Shown piece after piece: positions 32,486-43,234 of a DNA stretch of 64,000 nucleotides. A program made the position numbers and the translations under genes. The notes beneath the pieces are model-generated. The model saw only the letters and a list, made by a program, of their open reading frames with translations. It searched no databases and had not been told where the DNA came from. Source of the DNA: Lycium barbarum. Taxonomy: Eukaryota > Streptophyta > Magnoliopsida > Solanales > Solanaceae. Each line of letters begins with the position of its first letter. Position 1 is the first letter of the stretch. Where the stretch lies: NCBI RefSeq assembly GCF_019175385.1, contig NC_083346.1, positions 62,339,821 through 62,403,820 on the forward strand, read 5' to 3'.

Positions 32486-35391
32486 TGTCACAACCCAACT
32501 AGGGCCGCGACGGGTACCCGATACTTGTACCGAGCACCCCTTATCTCGTACCATACTCTTACTACTAAGTGGGCCGTGTAAATGAATACTGTCGTTCCTT
32601 TAATTAACACTATCATTAATAGCATTATTATAAACATGTATTAATAATCTTTACTAATTTAATATACAACGACGGGGACAAGCAAGGTTATGAAACATCT
32701 GACTGTACATATCTGTCTACGAGCCTCTAAACAAAATACATATAATAACGAGGAGGGCTGGGTGCTGCCGTGCCCGAACATGTACACAAAAGTAGTACCA
32801 ATAAGATGGAGCTCCGGAACATCTGGAGCACCCTCAAGTACCGCTGATGAAGCTCCTAGGAGTCAAGCCCGTCTACCTGCTTACCTGCGCGGCATGAAAC
32901 GCAGCGTCCACAAGAAGGGACGTCAGTACGAGTAATGTACCGAGTACGTAAGGCATGAATAATAACATACGGGAAATACAGGGCATGGATAATGACATAA
33001 AGGAAATACACAACATATCATGAGATAGAAAAGTAACTTGTACATGTGATTGCCCTTTGGCGGATACCATGCATGCTTAGTCCTGCGGAACGTGCAGCCC
33101 GATCCATATACGTATAATACTTTACTTTCTTAGAAAACATTTCTTTTCATATATATAGAAAATAGAACATATCATATTGCCGAGGCATCGGCTCCGATCC
33201 ATTTAACCATATATCCCGCGTCCGGGCATCCCGCGTCCGGGACGATATCATGTATCATACTCCAACTGATCAGGTGGCTATGCGTCTATAGCGCCTTCCG
33301 TTTCCCCATCTTCCCCATATACATATACATATACTTATAACATATAAACAGCATGCATGAGAGCCCAAAGAAAGTCATGTCCGTATCGAAGTGACATAAG
33401 GTCGGTAGCCTCCCCTTACATTATGGAATAACCACGGTCGCTTTGTCTCACCTTGGAGGAACTAGTGATATAAGGCGAGACTATAAATGAAAAATGGTAT
33501 TAAGAGAAAACATGTAATAAGATCATGAAACTCATAGGGCGTCAACTTATGTTCTTGAAGTCTTTAGAAAATGGAATCATAATTAAGGAATAAGGTTAAG
33601 GGTCAAGAACTAACTCAATATCCTCGTATTCATATTGGTTTCATAACTTGAGACTTTCAAACACGTAACCATTTTCATCATAATAAACATTTCATCTTCT
33701 TTATCCTTTATAAGGTTCACTCATCCTTAATGTCATAAGAAACTCTTGAACTTATGAAACTTCAACTTTTGAGGGTAAGGACACTATGGAAAGTACCTAA
33801 TCTTTAATATCATAGGAAGCTTTTAGGAATCATAAGTTTCTAACTCTTAAAAAAAAACATCTACGAGATATTGGAAGGGAGTTATACCATAGAATCATAA
33901 ACATCTAGCTTTTGAGAGCTAGGAAATATGGAAGCAATTATGAAGTCATGACGTCAGAATCATGCCTTGAAAGAAAAGGGGCGAGCCTTAACATACCTTG
34001 TTCGCTTCCTTAGTCAATCCAACTTAACTCTTGGCCTTTCCAAAATCTATAAAAATATTAATGAATATAAACATTAGCTATGAACATCCAAGAATCTCAT
34101 CCTAGACTAACACTTTGTCTACCGAAATTTCGGCAGCATTTCCCCTGTAAATACACCATCCCCAAAAATTTAACTTGGCCAATTTTAATCAACAACAATC
34201 TGGGAATTCAACCCGGCCAATCTATCAACAACAATGCTAATAATCATACTAACAATTTCAACAAACAACCCAAGATACATTCTAACATTAGCAATCTTCG
34301 TCATACAATTCAACGATACTTCATTCATATTCAATTCAATTCGCATAACATTCAAAGTGACTCAATTGACATACTACTTCACCCGCGACCTTCCAAATGC
34401 GACAAGAACATTAACGACACATTTCCATCTTTCAAGTTCATAAACCATACAAACAATTTACACACTAACAACATTATTTTGCATGAATACAAGAGCACCA
34501 TATTCAATTCACATCACTTCTAAAACAACTTTCCAACAATAACAATTTAAACTAGAATTATTGAACTTCCCTTTCTCACCATAGATTTCATTACAACAAC
34601 AACTAAAATACTAGATAAAATTTGCTCACCATCCCTTCACAATACAACTAATATACACGTCCATACACACACTACACACCCACGGCTACACCACACATAT
34701 ACACGGCTACCACATATCATCCATATTTTCATAAATTCCATCCATTTTCACATACTATAACATACACCAACATCCATAACATATAAAAAGGGAATGAATT
34801 CTTACCTTTTTCTCTTGTCTTCCCACTTAGCTAGAACTTACAACTTGCAAGAATATGTGTTGTTCTTGCTCTAATAAACACTCCAACTTGCTAAGGACCC
34901 TTCAATTAGTAGAAAATACTTTTTAAGAAAAAATTCCAAGGTTTTGTTGATTTTTTTGCTATGGCCGAATGGCCTTGGAGATTTTTCTCCTATTTCTCTT
35001 GTTCTTTGTTTCTTGAATTTTCTAGAGAATAAGGCAAATAAGATGACTAATAAGTCATCTTTGGACTTATTTAATTTGACCACCATATGGGCTTGGCCCA
35101 TTTAGTTGGGACGGCCACAAGGCCCTCAATAACTCAAGCGCACTATTTTTTTGTTGCACTTCATGAAAATTTATATTTTTTTCAAATTCCAAATTTACCC
35201 TTCGTCTTCCTCCATATTTCCGCGAGTCATATTGCAAATTTCCCTTTTTGCCCCTCGCCTTTCTTAATATTTCCACTTCAAGATTTTTCATAAGCAACTT
35301 GTATGCCAAACAAAATAAAAATATGGCCTTGCTTGTTATCTTCCCGCGACTATCTTGAATTATCCGAACGCACAAAATGCGAGATATAACA
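32486..35391 (-). repeat. GAG-2 5' LTR (right)
   Basis: 2906 bp. It has a duplicated CCCGCGTCCGGG unit (33215-33242) where the left LTR has one. Twin hairpin at 32906-32943; donor-like AAAAG/GTAAGA on the - strand at about 34804. The long frame 34080-34523 is the LTR duplicate of 25037-25480. Confidence 0.92.
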
Positions 35392-35508
35392 AATTATGAG
35401 TGACAAGTTAACGATAGCTTAATGATGTTTTAGGGAAGTGTTTTATAATTTCCTTTAGATGGTTAATGAAGTGTGAAACTAGTGTTAAGAAGGTTGTATA
35501 AGGATTGG
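35392..35508 (+). repeat. Tek-1 3' LTR, second segment
   Basis: Begins with the right copy of TSD AATTA and continues Tek-1 LTR sequence; ends with ATTGG, the left TSD of solo LTR-3. Confidence 0.88.
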
Positions 35509-37669
35509 TGTCACGACCCGTCTAGAGGGTCGCGACGAGCGCCCGATACTAGCCCACCCCGGGCACCCCTTGGCTTACACTTCACTTACATTTAGGTGAG
35601 CCACATGATTAAACATACATTTATAATCACCATTCATGCTAGTCCCATTGGACGACAATGCTTTCATACCATGGTTGGCATCTATACCACGTCAATGTAC
35701 ATGAGCCGTCGAGGCTATCAAAATAATATACAAAATACAGGCCGACAAGGCCGGACACATCTAACCATATTCACATGTCTACGAGCCTCTAAGAAGAGTA
35801 TAACATATCACATAAGTAGGACAGGATCCCGCTATGCCCATAACTATGTACACAAAAGAATAAGTACCCAAAAGCTATAGCTCCGAATGAAATGGAGCTC
35901 TGCTATGTAATCTTTGAGTAAGCAGCTATGGATCAACCCTGTCTCCCTGTGCACCTGCGGGCATGACGTAGCGTCCACAAACAAAAGGACGTCAGTACGA
36001 AGAATATACTGAGTATGTAAAGCATGATCAATATCAATATAGAAGCATAGATAGCAACATAATAAATAGCATCGAATAGGAGATGGAAATATCATCGTCA
36101 TATGCACTTGCTTGCCTTTTTTACGAACTTTCCATTTCTAATACGTGTTTGTGTACATACATCATTATCCGTATTCATAATAGTACCCGTACCATATTTG
36201 TGCTTGTATTCGTATACATGCCCCTTATTCACATCCATATACATAGTCATATCATATTTGTATTCATGTCATATACATAATCATATCATATACATAGCAT
36301 TTACATAGCATACCCGACCACGTAGGATCGGTTTCATACTTACTTGGCCAACCAAAGCTCAAGGTTACTCATACCTGGCCCTACCAAGGCTTCAGGGTTA
36401 CATCTACCGGGCCCTACCAAGGCGTCAGGGTTGTCCGTACCATATGCAGAGGTGTGCGCGCGTTACGTAATCATATACATACTTATTTACATATCTTACC
36501 CGGCCTCATAAGCTCGGGGTTCTATAATAGCCATACATAGACACATATACATAATAGCTCATAAGCATCTTTACTATTTACATCATTATCATAATCGTCA
36601 TCAACATCATTATTACTATTATCGTCATTCATCACATTTATCTCTATAGGCTTACTCGTCATACGAGGGATTTAGTACAATCGTGGCGTATCACGCATCG
36701 TGAGCTTACTAGCTCGGAAGATCAAATCTTATTGAAGGAAAACTAGGGTTTTTGCTCAAGTGAAGTATTTCGACCAAGGCTCGTTCCTACAACATCTAAG
36801 GTAAGATTTATGGTATTTATATGTTGTTCAAGGTAGTTGAGAGTTAAAATGCTTAGACATTAGATGAGTATAGAAAGATGGGTCATGAATGATGAATAGT
36901 GACATTTTGAGAGATAGTTTGAATTGAACCATGATTCTTGTTGTGTTGGGATATGAATGTGTTATAAATGATGTTAAGATCATGAAAATGGGCATTGTAT
37001 ATGAATGGACGAAGTCGGGTGATATGACCAGGAATATGGGTGAATTGGGAGCGAATTGAGAAACCTAGATAATGTGGTTAACGTAAATGATTAATGGTCA
37101 TTGTTATGGTATTGTGAATGTATTGTTTACGTTTGGGAGTTGATATACGTTATGGAGGAATATGGTATAAATAAAGGAGATGCTGTCCGATTTTCTCTAG
37201 CTTTAGTGATGTATGCTAGCTATCGATTCTAATGATAGTATGACTTTAATGAAGGTATAAACGCAACCGTTGAAAGAGAACGTGCAAGTGGTAAATAGTT
37301 AAACGAATAGGTATGTAAGGCTAACCCTTCTTTCATAAGGCATGGTTCTTTGGCCAAATATCTAAATCTTCTATGAGACTATGATATCCTTCCAAAATAC
37401 GACATGGCAGTTTACGGGCCGTATACCACTTTACGGTCCGCATTTCATTTTACGTGGAACTGGCCAGAATGCAAACCTGCAACTTTTCACATTTTCCAAA
37501 ACCTGTAATTAGTCTTTGTGGAGCATAACATATCTCTTATTGCAATTGCCTTCGGAATCTTACTTAGGGTCGTCAAATGTTGTTTCTTACTTGTGGAAAT
37601 ATCGTATACTCGTACTCCTCACTAGATCATTCACTTGCGTACCAACGGAAGATTTTTCGAGGTGTAACA
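35509..37669 (-). mobile_element. Solo LTR-3, - strand ends, inverted middle
   Basis: TGTCACGACCCG at 35509 and CGAGGTGTAACA at 37669, flanked by a perfect TSD ATTGG (35504-35508 and 37670-37674). Both outer thirds are in - orientation, as in solo LTR-1: twin hairpin 35973-36012, and 37400-37669 aligning with 4965-5289. The middle (about 36700-37390) reads in + orientation; see the next entry. A GGCCCTACCAAGGC-type repeat lies at 36375-36440. Confidence 0.9.
36700..37395 (+). repeat. Inverted segment within solo LTR-3
   Basis: This part runs in the + direction and is collinear with + strand LTRs: AACTAGGGTTTTTGCTC, then CATCTAAG/GTAAG (GT 36801), GGAGATGCTGTCCGATTTTC (about 37177), and AGGTATGTAAGGCTAACCC (about 37310), as in Tek-1 at 7861-8440. 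In an intact - strand LTR these should be reverse-complemented, as they are in solo LTR-1. Exact breakpoints cannot be set by eye. Confidence 0.75.
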
Positions 37670-39756
37670 ATTGGAAACCAAACGAAACGACGAGAACAAC
37701 TTCGGGAAAACTGTGAGTTACACGTCCATGTTATATGGCCCGTGGAATGTTATACGGACCGTATATTGGTCCGTATAACCCAACAGCAACGAAGTGTTCC
37801 AAGATGGTGAACCACGGCCACTTGTACGGGCCGTGCAATGTTCCACGGACCGTACAAGTGTCCGTGGAAGTCCCGACGGGCTGAATAAGTTCACTTATAT
37901 AAATGTGATCCCACTTCATTAATTTCATTTCCCACACACTTCCTCATCTCTCTCAAGACCTCTAGAAGGTTCCACATACTTCATCTACAAGAATACAAAG
38001 GAAAACAAAGATCAATATCAAGAATTCATGTGGGTCAAGTGCATAAAGCTTACTAGGGTCTATCTAAGTCAAGAATTCTCTTGGGAGTGAAGTTAGGGTT
38101 TTGGTGCAAGAAGGGAAGTTCCACTCAAGGGTTGTTCATCCATCATCTAAGGTGATTTTTATGAACATTATTGGTTGTTTAAGGTGTTGAAAGTTAAGAA
38201 CACATGGATTGTAGAAAGATATAGAAAGTGGGTCATAAATGTGGGAATAGTGACATTGTTGGGTGAATGTTTGGATTGAATTATGGATATTGGTATGTTG
38301 TGATTATAAATATATTGTGAATGATATTTAGACCATGTAATAAGTATTATATATGAGAAAACGTAATAGCGAACTATAATCACAATTAAGGAGAAATTGA
38401 AGTGGAATTGTGAAATGGGGATAATGTAGATAAATGAAGATTGTGGTCTATTATATTGTGAATGTTGTTATGAATGTTTGAGAGTTGATATAGAATATGG
38501 GAAAAGTTGTATAAACAAAAGAAATGCTGCCCAATTTTCCTTAGCTTTAGCAAGCACGTTTAAGTAATCGATTAGCTAATGTTCATGCGACTTCTCTTGA
38601 AGGTAGAAACGTGGGTATTGAAGGAGAACAAGCAAGCGATAGATTAATAGCCTATGTTCATGAATAGCCATATGAGATGAGAGATATATTATGAGTTCAA
38701 TAATGATGATGATGAGTTAAGTATAAAGATTCTAGAGTTCATAATGTGATGTTCCTATAACGATAATGATGTCATATATTGTATACACTCACCTTATATA
38801 TTATTTCCTTCAAGGTGAGGTAGAATACCATGAAGTTAATGATGTCATTTATTGTATACACTCACCTTATATACTATTTCCTTCAAGGTGAGGCAGAACA
38901 CTTATAAATGTCCCATAATGAAATGGGGGGTTCACGACCTTATATCACCTCGATAAAGTATAGCTATCTTTGAGTTATTATACATGCATTATGATGAGTA
39001 TATGTTGATGATATTACACCGTGTCTATATGGCACGGGCAGACACACCATTACAGTGGGCAGCTTATACCCCGGACGCGGGAGGCCTGGACGCAGGTTAA
39101 TTATTATCACACCGTGCCTATATGGACGGGCAGCTTATACACTTATATATTTATGCATGCATGACATGACGACGATTATGAAGTAAGTCAGCATGCATCA
39201 TTTCTTTGTGATGGAGGGTCAGTTACAGTTGCTCCTTATTTGATGCTTCCTTATTCTCATTGATGTATTATTATTATTACTTGTTCCTCTCATACTCAGT
39301 ACAATGTTCGTACTGACGTCCGTTTTCTTTGGACGTTGTGTTCATTCCCACAGGTAGACAGAGAGATGATCTTTATCCAGACTCGTAGGAGCTAGTAGCT
39401 GATTTGAGAGCACTCCATTGTTCCGAAGGTGCCGCGATTATTATTTTGTATATGTATGTATATTTTGGGCACGACGGGGTCCTGTCCCGTCCCAATGTCT
39501 AGCACTATAGTAGAGGCTCGTAGATACGCAATTGTGGGTTATATGGTCTCACAAGGTTACTACTGTAGATATACATATTATCATTTTGATAGCCGAAAGG
39601 TTTATGTATATAAAAGTATTTATGTTCTCAAATGAAAAATGATTTTTCCTATGAATTGAGTATGAAATTGATAAAAGAACGCTTAATGGGTATGATGAGT
39701 AGTAGAATGGTGGTTAGCCCTGGGTACCCGTCGCGGCCCCTAGTCCGGTCGTGACA
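37670..39756 (+). repeat. Tek-1 3' LTR, third segment
   Basis: Resumes after TSD ATTGG and aligns with 7530-9638 of the 5' LTR. It lacks a stretch around 38645 that includes the AGGTAGGTGAGG motif. The 73-bp duplication (38768-38913) and twin hairpin (39296-39337) are present. Ends CCGGTCGTGACA. Confidence 0.92.
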
Positions 39757-40077
39757 ACACCCCGTAGTTTCGTATGTTGAGATTCGAGCTACCTTTCAGG
39801 AGGTATGTGAGCTTATATGTGTTTAACTTATGGTTATAAGGGTTTAAGTGCATATAGTAAGCTATGGAAGGATTGAAGGGCAAGTGAATTGAGAAAATTA
39901 AATTTATTGGAACTTGGAAGAGAATATGAGGGGTAATTTTAGCCCAACTTGGAGAAAGAATATCTTTTAGTAGACGAGGAGTTTTGAAGCAAAGTAAAAG
40001 CCTAAAATAAAGATCGTCGTGTCTAGTTTCCAGCGCAACAAACCGCTGGTCGATACGGCATCGAAGTGGAGAATTAT
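39757..40077. repeat. Fragment of the host LTR between Tek-1 and Tek-2
   Basis: Starts ACACCCCGTAGTTTCG, resembling the start of another LTR of the TGTAACACCCCG type, and is interrupted by Tek-1 on the left and Tek-2 on the right. No coding signal. This is the only non-element spacer in the window and is itself probably retrotransposon-derived. Confidence 0.5.
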
Positions 40078-41559
40078 TGTCACGACCCAACCCCATAATC
40101 ATATCATTATATATATACATACGTACCCGACCCTCTAGTGAGGGACTCGGTGAACAATGCAGTGAAACTGTGCACGAAAACATACTCGGCCCGGGACTCG
40201 GTGAAAGATACATTAACGGCATGCACAAGAAGAATAATGAGAAACCATATGCAAACTACATCATCATTTGAGACTCAATAGAATAATTAGAATGAACTAA
40301 CACTTGAGAATCAAAGACAACAACCATGTCAAGTACCCCTCGAATATCACTATGGATTATATCAAATAGAACTTCAGGAATCATAGACACGTATCAGGAC
40401 AAAATGAAATAGCTTCTGGAAATCAAGAACATTAGCCATCCTAGTGTCTCTAAGAATAGGAGCTTCTTTGGAGTTTATACATTCGTCGTCTGTTTGTCTC
40501 ACATAGATCATGCCAAATAGAAAGAAGGGTTAGCTTTACATACCTTTGACGTTTAATCCGTGATTTGATATATATACGCTACCCAAAGTACCTCAACCTA
40601 TATTATAATGTTAAGAACTATGGTTAAGCAACAGAAAGGCTTAAAACGTATTTTCAAGTTAGTAGCTCATTTCTAGAAAATTGGGCGGCATTTCCCCTAA
40701 TATTTAACAACCACCACCTAATCAACAAAACCAACAACAACTAAAACAACCCATCAACCTCTCTTAATCCTTCTTCAACTCAAATCTTCAGCTTCTAAGA
40801 TTATACACCAACCAAACTAACATACGCTTCGTATATGATACCTTGTACACTTTTGTTTTCTTAAATTTTTGAGCCATATCAACAACAACACGACAACAAC
40901 ATTAACTATCATCCATGTACAAGAAAACTATTTCAATATCATTTTAATAACGAGCTCAAAACAGTCCACCGAAACTACAACATCGAAAATGCAATTTTCG
41001 ACTTTACTTCGCAAATCACAAATACATGGAGAAGAGTATGATATCACCATGAACAACAAGAACAACAACACATATACATACTTATAACTATATTTCCATC
41101 TATTCAACACAACCAGATCATCCTCAAACACAATACAACAATAACGACAACACTAATCAAACTTAATCCACCATTATTAAATTAGAACAACCCCAACACG
41201 GCCAAACAGAACCTTAACATTAACATATACAATTCCTTGCATCCAATTCCACTTAATAAGAGTTAATCTCTCAATTACAATATCATCTACTCCGATTACA
41301 CCATAAGAACAGGAAATCTTACCTTAATTTAATTAGGACAGATTCTACAATCACTTGCACTAATTGCACCACTTCTTCTTCCTCAATTTAAATCCTAATG
41401 TTGCTGCCTACCTTGAATGTTTAGAACACCTTTAGGAATTTAATTTAATTTTTTCCTTCAAAGCCCAGCTGGCCGTGAGCTGCCATGGCTGGTGCTATGA
41501 GTTTTTCTTTCAATGAAATGATATTTTGGTGAATATGAAATGTGATTAAATGAGTCATC
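40078..41559 (-). repeat. Tek-2 3' LTR, first segment
   Basis: TGTCACGACCCAACCCC is followed at once by sequence that in solo LTR-4 lies about 750 bp further in (CCCGACCCTCTAGTGAGGG), so the region with the twin hairpin has been deleted. Box GGGCGGCATTTCCCC at about 40683; donor-like TTAAG/GTAAGA on the - strand (41331-41332). Ends at TCATC, the TSD of NC-2. Confidence 0.82.
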
Positions 41560-41865
41560 TGTTATACACCGTATATTTATACGTCGAATTATTCGCAAGC
41601 AAATCGACTCAAGTTAAAGACGGGGTCATTTTCGGACACGAAATAGAAACTTTTAATTTTCAATTTTAAATTAGAACAATTGTTTATAAATTTTATTTAG
41701 TGTAAAAATATTATTGGAGATTAGGAATTAATTAATTGTGATTAGATTATTAAGTGAGAATTAGTGATTAATTAAATTAATTAATTTAATTTTTAGTTTG
41801 TGGGTCCCACCCATTTTAATTAAAAAAAATGTGGATGAGTCATGGGGGGGGGGGGGGGGGTGGGT

Positions 41866-41897
41866 CACGTGTCCAGGAAATGGACACCATATATATT
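41866..41897 (+). promoter_or_regulatory. Putative NC-2 promoter (dyad plus TATA box)
   Basis: A perfect dyad GTGTCCA, 5 nt, TGGACAC (41869-41887), overlapping a CACGTG G-box at 41866-41871, ends 2 nt before TATATATT (41890-41897). The 3' LTR has the same at 51265-51293. If this TATA is used, U3 is only about 350 bp and most of the 2.4-kb LTR is transcribed leader. Confidence 0.6.
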
Positions 41898-42960
41898 TAG
41901 GATTAGATGAACAAAATTTCATTTTTGCTTCCATTTTCAAGAAAAATCAAAGAAAAAAAGAGAGAGATCACAACTCAACCATGGCTGTTCTCGGCCAGCC
42001 ATGTTGTTGAAGGAGAAATTTTTTCTTGAATATTTGGAGCAAATTCCAAGTGATTTGCAAGCTCAAGGAGGTTATAGCAACATTGGATTTTAAGTTGGAG
42101 AAGAAGAAATTGTAAAATTGGAGCAATTGAGCGTGAAAATTCCTTCGAGAAAAATTTGATAAGATTTTCTTGTTTATGGTGTTGTAATGAAAGGATTAAA
42201 ATTGGATTGGACGAAATTGGAATTAAGGAAATGCATGAAATTGATATTATAGGAAATTGTGGGTTGAAATGGTTTTAGAGAAGTTGTTGGGTTGTTAGAA
42301 TTGTTATGGGCTGAATTGTGAGAATTTCGTATGTATATCTCTATTGTTGGTATTTCTGTGTTAACAAGAGAATAATTGGAAATTCGGGTTAGGCGAATAT
42401 ATAGGGGAAACGCTACCCGATTTTCGTTAAGGCCTTAAATAGTGAAAAACCCTAAAACGAGGAATATAAGTTAAAAGAATAAGTTCTATAAGTGATGGCC
42501 TACGGATTTACTAATTAGAAAATATAGTTACTAACGATAACGTTACTCTTATATTAAATAGGCTAAAAGAGCGATGAGGCGAACGGATTTACGAATAGTC
42601 GCTAACAGGTATGTAAAGTTGTCCCTTCTTTCTTTTGGCATGTCCTAGACTTAAGTGATGAATGATATGAACTTTGGGGTAACTCTATTCATAAGTTCCG
42701 AATGTGATTCATGATTCTTATTCACTTCTTGATTTTAGAACTTTTAAGGGATTAAGGTTTCCCCACGAGTTTTCTATGCGTTGGATAGTAGTTGATATAT
42801 ATAACACTCTACCCTTATAGACTGTGGAGATATTCGTATCGTTGGCCTCTTATGATTTATGTTCATAATTCCCAGAGACTTTTCATGTTAGCTTCTTGTG
42901 TCACTAGATGAGTTCAGAGTATCCTTTTCTGAGTTTTACATGCATGTATATGTATTATAT

Positions 42961-43234
42961 ATGGATCGGGCCGTACGTTCCTCGGCACTAACATATTATA
43001 TTATATATATGGATCGGGCCGTACGTTCCTCGGCACTAACATATTATATTATATATGGATCGGGCCGTACCTTCCTCAGCACTATTATATTATATATGGA
43101 TCGGGCCGTACGTTCCTCAGCACTATTATATTATATATGGATCGGGTCGTACGTTCTTCGGCACTATTATATTATATATGGATCGGGTCGTACGTTCCTC
43201 GGCACTATTATATTATATATGGATCGGGCTGTAC
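42961..43234 (+). repeat. 41-48 bp tandem repeat, 5' LTR copy of NC-2
   Basis: Units start ATGGATCGGGCCGTACG at 42961, 43009, 43055, 43096, 43137, 43178 and 43219. Seven units here against ten in the 3' LTR. Confidence 0.92.

Larger units (their letters stand above)
23411..35391 (-). mobile_element. GAG-2: gag-only LTR retrotransposon, - strand, hosts solo LTR-2
   Basis: Perfect TSD AATTA (23406-23410 and 35392-35396). The left LTR (23411-26346) is the 3' LTR, the right LTR (32486-35391) the 5' LTR. The internal domain on the - strand runs primer site, leader stem-loop, intact gag, short decayed protease start, then (past solo LTR-2) untranslated sequence with a 5S-like stretch, a roughly 70-bp integrase remnant, stem-loop and polypurine tract. 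The layout equals that of GAG-1, so these are two independent insertions of a gag-only family that arose from a gag-pol ancestor by loss of most of pol. LTRs differ by a few percent by eye. Confidence 0.93.
7484..39756 (+). mobile_element. Tek-1: Ty3/gypsy chromovirus, gag-pol, defective, host of several insertions
   Basis: The 5' LTR ends at 9638 (its first part lies left of the window because NC-1 inserted in it), the internal domain runs 9639-23223, and the 3' LTR runs 23224-39756 with two insertions. Primer site, leader hairpin, gag, protease, RT, RNase H, integrase, chromodomain-like tail, stem-loop and polypurine tract occur in canonical Ty3/gypsy order. After removing GAG-1, GAG-2, solo LTR-2 and solo LTR-3, the parts join cleanly at their TSDs. 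It is broken by an in-frame stop and a 50-bp deletion in gag, at least three frameshifts in pol, a further in-frame stop, and GAG-1. The base after 39756 begins ACACC, the expected right TSD. Confidence 0.9.
41560..43234 (+). repeat. NC-2 5' LTR, first segment
   Basis: Contains a 17-G run (41844-41860), promoter dyad and TATA box, box GGGGAAACGCTACCCG (about 42402), AGGTATGTAAAG (about 42607), and seven units of the 41-48 bp repeat, the last cut by solo LTR-4. Confidence 0.9.

Noticed and set aside
39757..40077. Possible unique host gene segment between Tek-1 and Tek-2
   Set aside because: Starts like an LTR terminus, has no splice or codon signal, and is only 321 bp long.
39740..40228. 162-codon antisense frame across the Tek-1 end, spacer and Tek-2 LTR
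   Set aside because: It crosses two insertion boundaries, so it cannot be an ancestral gene.
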